From Fontibacter flavus (GTDB lineage: Bacteria; Bacteroidota; Bacteroidia; Cytophagales; Cyclobacteriaceae): a DNA stretch of 64,000 nt. The DNA is taken from the NCBI RefSeq assembly GCF_042432905.1, contig NZ_JBHLWI010000040.1, positions 66,500 through 130,499 on the forward strand, in the 5' to 3' direction. The notes under the pieces are model-generated. The model was not told where the DNA came from and searched no databases. It worked only from the letters and a program-made list of their open reading frames with translations. Below are positions 60,131-64,000 of the stretch, piece by piece (the first letter of the stretch is position 1; every line of letters begins with the position of its first letter). The position numbers and the translations under genes are program-made.

Positions 60131-61396
60131 TTATTTGTTTTCTTTTTTCTTTCCGTAGTCTGAAGGAAAGTTTACATATTTTACCATCAATATTCCTGGA
60201 ATTGCAGCAAGTACTACCCAGATAAAAAACCCTTCATAGCCCAACCATTCCTGCACATAACCAGAAATCATACCGGGAAGCATCATGCCCAATGCCATAA
60301 AGCCCGTAGCAATTGCGTAATGAGAAGTTTTTGATGGGCCCTCAGAAACATAAATAAGGTACATCATAAAGGCAGCAAAGCCAAATCCGTATCCCAATTG
60401 TTCAATGACTACTACAAATCCTGCATAAAAAGCGGATTCGGGTTGAAAATAGGCTAAAAGGTAGTAAAAGAAATTAGGTACATTGAGAGCCAAAATCATA
60501 GGGAATAACCATTTTCCAAGACCATCTCTTGAAATGACCAAGCCCCCAATAATGCCCCCGAGGGAAAGAGCTATAACTCCAAAGGTGCCATAAATCAGGC
60601 CAACATCACTGGTGCTCAGTGCTAGGCCTCCATCAGCTTTGCTGTCCAACAAAAAAGGGGAGGCCATTTTGACCAACTGGGACTCTCCAAGTCTGTAAAA
60701 AAGTATAAATGCCAATGCTACCCAGATCTCCTTCTTCCGGAAAAAGGAAACAAATACTTTAGAGAATGTAAGGGAATCAGCTTTTTTGTAACCTTTATCC
60801 TTTTCAACATTGGGCGTGACGAAGAAATTGATCAAGGTCAGTAGAAACATCAAACCCGCTACTACAACCATGGTCAGCGACCAAGCTTTCGAATTATCTC
60901 CAATTCTTGTTTCTAAATACCCTGCTAATATCACTATGCCTCCTTGGCCTGTTACCATAGCTACCCGGTAAAAAGTACTTCTCAGACCAATGAAAAAGGA
61001 TTGTTGATCTTCTTTTAGTGCCAAAAGATAAAATCCATCTGATGCAATGTCATTTGTCGCAGAGGCAAAACAGGCCACCCAAAACAAGGCCAAGCTCAAT
61101 ACAAAAAAATGGCTGGTGGGCAAAACAAGTCCAACCCCCAAAAACGCCAAAGATAAAAGCAACTGCATACCCAGGAACCATTTTCTTTTGGTGCTGTAAA
61201 GGTCTACCAAAGGACTCCAAAGGGGTTTGATGACCCACGGTAAGTAAAGAAAACTTGTGTATAGTCCAATATCTGAATTGTCAATCCCAAGGTTCTTGTA
61301 CATGATGACGGATACCGTAATAATCAGTACATATGGAATGCCTTCTGTCAAATACAAAGGCGGAACCCATAGCCAGGGATTGTGATTTTTACTCAT
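60131..61396 (-). CDS. ampG-like: AmpG-like MFS permease (putative muropeptide importer)
   Basis: A 421-residue protein with 12 predicted helices. YLTEGIPYVLIITVSVIMYKN and the first-loop motif LPWVIKPLWSPLVDLYSTKRKW (in part KPLWSPLVDLYSTKRKW) are AmpG-like, as is ASATNDIASDGFYLLAL. AmpG imports GlcNAc-anhydroMurNAc peptides or the disaccharide into the cytoplasm. Its place between a periplasmic amidase/glycan hydrolase and a cytoplasmic NagZ supports that substrate class. The start codon overlaps the end of the 46-codon GNAT remnant. Confidence 0.85.
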   Translation of the reverse strand: MSKNHNPWLWVPPLYLTEGIPYVLIITVSVIMYKNLGIDNSDIGLYTSFLYLPWVIKPLWSPLVDLYSTKRKWFLGMQLLLSLAFLGVGLVLPTSHFFVLSLALFWVACFASATNDIASDGFYLLALKEDQQSFFIGLRSTFYRVAMVTGQGGIVILAGYLETRIGDNSKAWSLTMVVVAGLMFLLTLINFFVTPNVEKDKGYKKADSLTFSKVFVSFFRKKEIWVALAFILFYRLGESQLVKMASPFLLDSKADGGLALSTSDVGLIYGTFGVIALSLGGIIGGLVISRDGLGKWLFPMILALNVPNFFYYLLAYFQPESAFYAGFVVVIEQLGYGFGFAAFMMYLIYVSEGPSKTSHYAIATGFMALGMMLPGMISGYVQEWLGYEGFFIWVVLAAIPGILMVKYVNFPSDYGKKKENK

Positions 61397-61529
61397 GGTT
61401 TTTCCTTAAAAGATTTTCATAAATACTTACCTCCGAGCCTTCAATAATAGAAGCACCTATTGCTTTTTTGTAGTAATCTTCCGTCCCGACACCACCGATG
61501 ATCGCATAAGCAAAGCCCATTTCTTTCAT
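61389..61529 (-). CDS. 46-codon GNAT acetyltransferase C-terminal remnant or microprotein, coupled on both sides
   Basis: Reads from ATG (61527-61529), which overlaps the DigH-like gene's TGA as ATGA, to TAA (61389-61391), which overlaps the permease ATG by eight bases. The protein begins MKEMGFAYAIIGGVG, then TEDYYKKAIGASIIEGSE and a short tail. This matches the C-terminal end (last helix and beta bulge) of GNAT acetyltransferases that often sit in peptidoglycan recycling clusters; the N-terminal acetyl-CoA-binding part is missing and there is no room for it. It may be a relic kept because its translation couples the neighbours, or a real small protein. The family match is from memory of typical sequence, so moderate confidence. 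Confidence 0.6.
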   Translation of the reverse strand: MKEMGFAYAIIGGVGTEDYYKKAIGASIIEGSEVSIYENLLRKNHE

Positions 61530-63220
61530 TCTTCTGCCGGTAGGATAACTTTACTTTGAATTTTGAAAATCATCGGAGCGGTTTCTACCCCATATCGGTC
61601 CACGAAACTCAAAGCGATGTATTTTTGGTTGTTTTTGGGTAGAATTGGGACAACAAACCTGTCGTTGTCATCCAAATAGACTTTCTGAAACCTTGTTTTT
61701 TCTTCCCTGTTCTGTAAATCTTTGAGTGTCGGAGCGGTGTAGATTACGGCAAATCGGTAATCTGCTTTGATGACTTCTTTAAACTGGAAGGCATAGCCAT
61801 CTCCGTGCAAAATCATATTCGGTCTATTGATTCCTGGAGCTGGGTAAACTTTACGGTTGGCAACCGGTGGTAAAACAGGATATTGGAAATGTTGTTCTTT
61901 AATCAGTGAAGCCACATCCTGATTTTTGAGGTACATGGATTTGGCACTAAAGAAAGCATTTCCATATATATTAGGAGTTGTCTTGGAAAGGCTGATCTGA
62001 TTGGGGATTTCCATAGGGTTGTCCCAGGCTTTATCAGCATTGTCACGGATTTTATAAGGACCATTTCCAATATAAATTTTCGTATTATGATGGTTTTTAG
62101 ACCACCAATCCGTCAATTCCCTATAAGCAGCAGGTTCGAAATCCATGCTCCAATAAACCTGAGGAATCAGGTAGTCTATCCATCCGTTTTTCATCCAATG
62201 TTGTACGTCTGCATACAGATCGTCATAATTGGTCTGACCAGCCCGGGTATTTGAACCGTTGGGATCCTTTTCCTTATTTCTCCATACTCCAAAAGGAGAG
62301 ATGCCAAACTGCACCCAAGGCTTTTCCTTTTTGATCAGTTCATTCACTTCCCAAACAAGCAAATTGACATTTTCTCTTCTCCAATCATCTTTGGCCTGTC
62401 CAGGTCTTGCCAGTCTTTTGAAGCTTGCTTCATCGTCAAAATCCAGGTTATTGACTTTATAAGGATAGAAATAATCATCAAAATGGATTCCATCAATATT
62501 GTAATTGCGGACTACCTCTCTGATGATATTGACCAAATGGGAGCGCACTTCGGGTAACCCGGGATTGTAATAATATTTGGTATCATATTTCACCATCCAA
62601 TTCGGATATTTGAAATAGTCATGTTCCTTACTGAGTTGTTCGGTGTCCAGATTCATGGTGGCTCTAAAAGGATTCAGCCAGGCATGGAATTCCATTCCTC
62701 TTCTGTGCGCTTCAAGAATCATCCACGAAAGCGGGTCTTCAGTAGTATTGGGTTTAAGACCTTCTTTTCCGGTCAGGTAGCGCGACCAAGGAGCAAAGTT
62801 GGAAGGGTATAAAGCATCACCTGCTGTCCTAATCTGAACTATGACCGTGTTAAAATTTAAGGACTGGTAATAGTCAAGTAATTTGATAAAGTCTTCCTTT
62901 TGCTTCGAATAAGGATCATTAGGTGAGGTGGGCCAGTCAATATTAGCCACAGTGGCTATCCAGACACCCCTAAACTCTCTTGGGGTTTTTGGTAGTTCTG
63001 TTTCGATGGTCCTGTAATAAAAAGTTCTTTTAGAGTTGGAATATGTTTTTCCTAAATACTTACTGTCATCTCCATCATCACCAAGGACTGTGGTTTCTTC
63101 CCAAGCTGATTCTCCGGAAGTTGTTTGTTCTACAGTTTTACAGGACAGAATAAATGAGGAAATCAGAAGAACCGTTAGGATGCTTATAAATGTGCTATTC
63201 CAAGAAAAATTTAATTTCAT
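61526..63220 (-). CDS. DigH/YngK-like glycan hydrolase lipoprotein (GH10-like, PF02638)
   Basis: A 564-residue lipoprotein: signal peptide and lipobox ILSC (Cys27). The GHL10 barrel (about 75-420) has REFRGVWIATVANIDWPTS (in part), YYQSLNFNTVIVQIRTAGDA, EAHRRGMEFHAWLNPFRATM, RNYNIDGIHFDDYFYPY (acidic pair), FGISPFGVWRN and DYLIPQVYWSMDFE. A C-terminal beta domain follows. E. coli DigH (YddW) of this family cuts denuded glycan strands, those stripped of stem peptides. That suits the amidase gene directly upstream (6-bp gap). Confidence 0.88.
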   Translation of the reverse strand: MKLNFSWNSTFISILTVLLISSFILSCKTVEQTTSGESAWEETTVLGDDGDDSKYLGKTYSNSKRTFYYRTIETELPKTPREFRGVWIATVANIDWPTSPNDPYSKQKEDFIKLLDYYQSLNFNTVIVQIRTAGDALYPSNFAPWSRYLTGKEGLKPNTTEDPLSWMILEAHRRGMEFHAWLNPFRATMNLDTEQLSKEHDYFKYPNWMVKYDTKYYYNPGLPEVRSHLVNIIREVVRNYNIDGIHFDDYFYPYKVNNLDFDDEASFKRLARPGQAKDDWRRENVNLLVWEVNELIKKEKPWVQFGISPFGVWRNKEKDPNGSNTRAGQTNYDDLYADVQHWMKNGWIDYLIPQVYWSMDFEPAAYRELTDWWSKNHHNTKIYIGNGPYKIRDNADKAWDNPMEIPNQISLSKTTPNIYGNAFFSAKSMYLKNQDVASLIKEQHFQYPVLPPVANRKVYPAPGINRPNMILHGDGYAFQFKEVIKADYRFAVIYTAPTLKDLQNREEKTRFQKVYLDDNDRFVVPILPKNNQKYIALSFVDRYGVETAPMIFKIQSKVILPAEE

Positions 63221-63226
63221 ATGAAC

Positions 63227-63886
63227 TTAGGGTTTGCTTTTAAAGTTTAGGTCTGCAAGTTTTTTTCTCAGTTTTTTCATAAACCTGTCTCCAGGGTCTT
63301 GTTTTTGGGTGAGATAATCTGGATCTGTTTCTTTCCAGATATCAGTTCCCTGAAAGGCATAATATTCATGATGGCCGATCACATAAGCCAGCTGATGTTT
63401 TTTGTGAAGGTACCGGATCAGTTCTGCATTGGCTTTAAGCTGGGCTTTGGTCAAGGGCGCGTCCGGCCCACCGATATTTTCGATGCCAATGGCGGTATAG
63501 TTCAGTCCAATAGTATGCCTTGCAAAAGTAGTGTCAGGCAAAAGACGAAAAATAGTACCATCTCTATCCACTAGGAAATGTGCGGATACGTTCAGATTGC
63601 TCGCAGAAGTCAATTCTGGTCTTCCTCCCAGATGGACAGGATTGAATACGTCAAAAGTGGTTTCGAGTGTAGGTACAGCAGTCCAATGCACCACTACCAT
63701 AGAGGGTACTATAGTGGCAGTTTCTTGATCAATCCCATGTCTGTTTTTAAGATATTCCAAAGATAATTTCTCCCTCTCTTCATTGAATATGATTGGTTTT
63801 TCAAAAATTCTGAATGTTTGGGCAAAAGATGGGAGCTGTATGGCTAAGCAAATGAGTAGGACCCAATTCCTAAGGGGATAGTTCAT
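63227..63886 (-). CDS. Exported N-acetylmuramoyl-L-alanine amidase (Amidase_2)
   Basis: A 219-residue zinc amidase with a signal peptide (residues 1-23, ending SFAQ). Zinc ligands: His67 in MVVVHWTA, His172 (or 173) in VIGHHEYYAF, Asp197 in QKQDPGDRF. FLVDRDGTIFRLLPDTTFARH, TAIGIENIG fit the AmpD/PGRP fold (first in part). It cuts the bond between MurNAc and the stem peptide in the periplasm, making denuded glycan for the DigH-like enzyme. First gene of the operon. A 52-bp palindrome lies 27 bp before its start. Confidence 0.9.
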   Translation of the reverse strand: MNYPLRNWVLLICLAIQLPSFAQTFRIFEKPIIFNEEREKLSLEYLKNRHGIDQETATIVPSMVVVHWTAVPTLETTFDVFNPVHLGGRPELTSASNLNVSAHFLVDRDGTIFRLLPDTTFARHTIGLNYTAIGIENIGGPDAPLTKAQLKANAELIRYLHKKHQLAYVIGHHEYYAFQGTDIWKETDPDYLTQKQDPGDRFMKKLRKKLADLNFKSKP

Positions 63887-63913
63887 TAAACTGTGTCTAA
63901 GGTTTAATCTTTC

Positions 63914-63965
63914 TTTCAGCCTACTGTCTTAGTTGCCTTAAGGCAACTAAGACAGTAGGCTGAAA
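63914..63965. repeat. 52-bp perfect palindrome without loop
   Basis: 26 bases at 63914-63939 are the exact reverse complement of the next 26 (63940-63965), centred on CCTTAAGG. There is no spacer at all. It lies upstream of the amidase start, in the 5' region of that operon on the minus strand. On the plus strand a small stem CTGAA/TTCAG with seven T residues (63960-63978) follows, so a plus-strand transcript would be terminated here. Whether a plus-strand gene ends nearby cannot be seen: the window stops at 64000. Confidence 0.95.
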
Positions 63966-64000
63966 ATTCAGTTTTTTTGTGGCACCCTATCCGGGTACAG

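Noticed and set aside
63914..63965. Inverted repeat end of an insertion sequence
   Set aside because: The two halves are adjacent with no transposase between them and no target duplication seen.

Overview
The window is chromosomal DNA from a member of the Bacteroidota. It most resembles Cytophagales, probably a Cyclobacteriaceae/Algoriphagus-like marine or soil bacterium; the genus is inference. The evidence is a SusC/SusD pair, promoters of the TTTG-N19-TAnnTTTG type, bifunctional DAHP synthase/chorismate mutase proteins, a GIN-domain/ECF-sigma cluster, moderate to low GC and weak ribosome-binding sites. It is mostly a core genome stretch. I see no rRNA, tRNA, CRISPR array, prophage or insertion sequence.

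Layout. 1-2.1 kb holds the 5' part of lysS and proline dehydrogenase, both on the minus strand. 2.3-11.8 kb is an aromatic amino acid locus on the plus strand: a lipid A deacylase-like outer membrane protein, a first DAHP synthase/chorismate mutase, an attenuator, a second DAHP synthase/chorismate mutase, aroB, aroA, a small DUF486 membrane protein, pheA, an aminotransferase and tyrA. 12-14.7 kb holds a SIMPL protein, a candidate small RNA and an M20 peptidase. 14.9-19.3 kb is a SusC/SusD uptake pair. 19.4-21.9 kb is feoA-feoB plus a 40-residue Cys-rich membrane protein. 22-26.8 kb has secreted hydrolases (GH29 fucosidase, EEP phosphatase/nuclease, DUF1080, dienelactone hydrolase). 27-30.3 kb is an ECF sigma operon with a putative anti-sigma protein, a beta-barrel and a GIN adhesin-like protein. 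30.5-40.5 kb holds a Ca-type P-ATPase, an amidohydrolase, ackA-pta, and the mltG/thioesterase/BrkB group. 40.6-50.3 kb holds nudix, YciO-like, WbqC, clpC, a beta-propeller-like protein, CtlX, SulP and purB. 50.6-57.7 kb is a run of mostly small genes: a ferredoxin reductase, a Cys-poor A-type Fe-S protein, YkvA, a thioredoxin-like protein, dtd, a ModF-like double ABC ATPase and a phosphoesterase. 57.9-63.9 kb ends with a DUF4136 lipoprotein and a minus-strand peptidoglycan turnover operon (amidase, DigH-like hydrolase, GNAT remnant, AmpG-like permease, NagZ-like GH3).

The most striking element is at 4726-4923. A perfect TTTG-N19-TACATTTG promoter stands directly before a 31-codon leader ORF with six Phe and four Tyr codons. 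The ORF is followed by mutually exclusive 1:2, 2:3 and 3:4 hairpins and an intrinsic terminator that ends about 20 nt before the second DAHP synthase start. This has every part of a ribosome-mediated Phe/Tyr attenuator, and the promoter is so close that the leader ORF may be read from a nearly leaderless transcript. Other points for a second look: an ABC ATPase with lesions in exactly one of its two composite ATP sites; a 46-codon GNAT remnant translationally coupled on both sides; a 52-bp perfect loopless palindrome; an 11-copy heptanucleotide tandem repeat; and a purB leader with competing hairpins.
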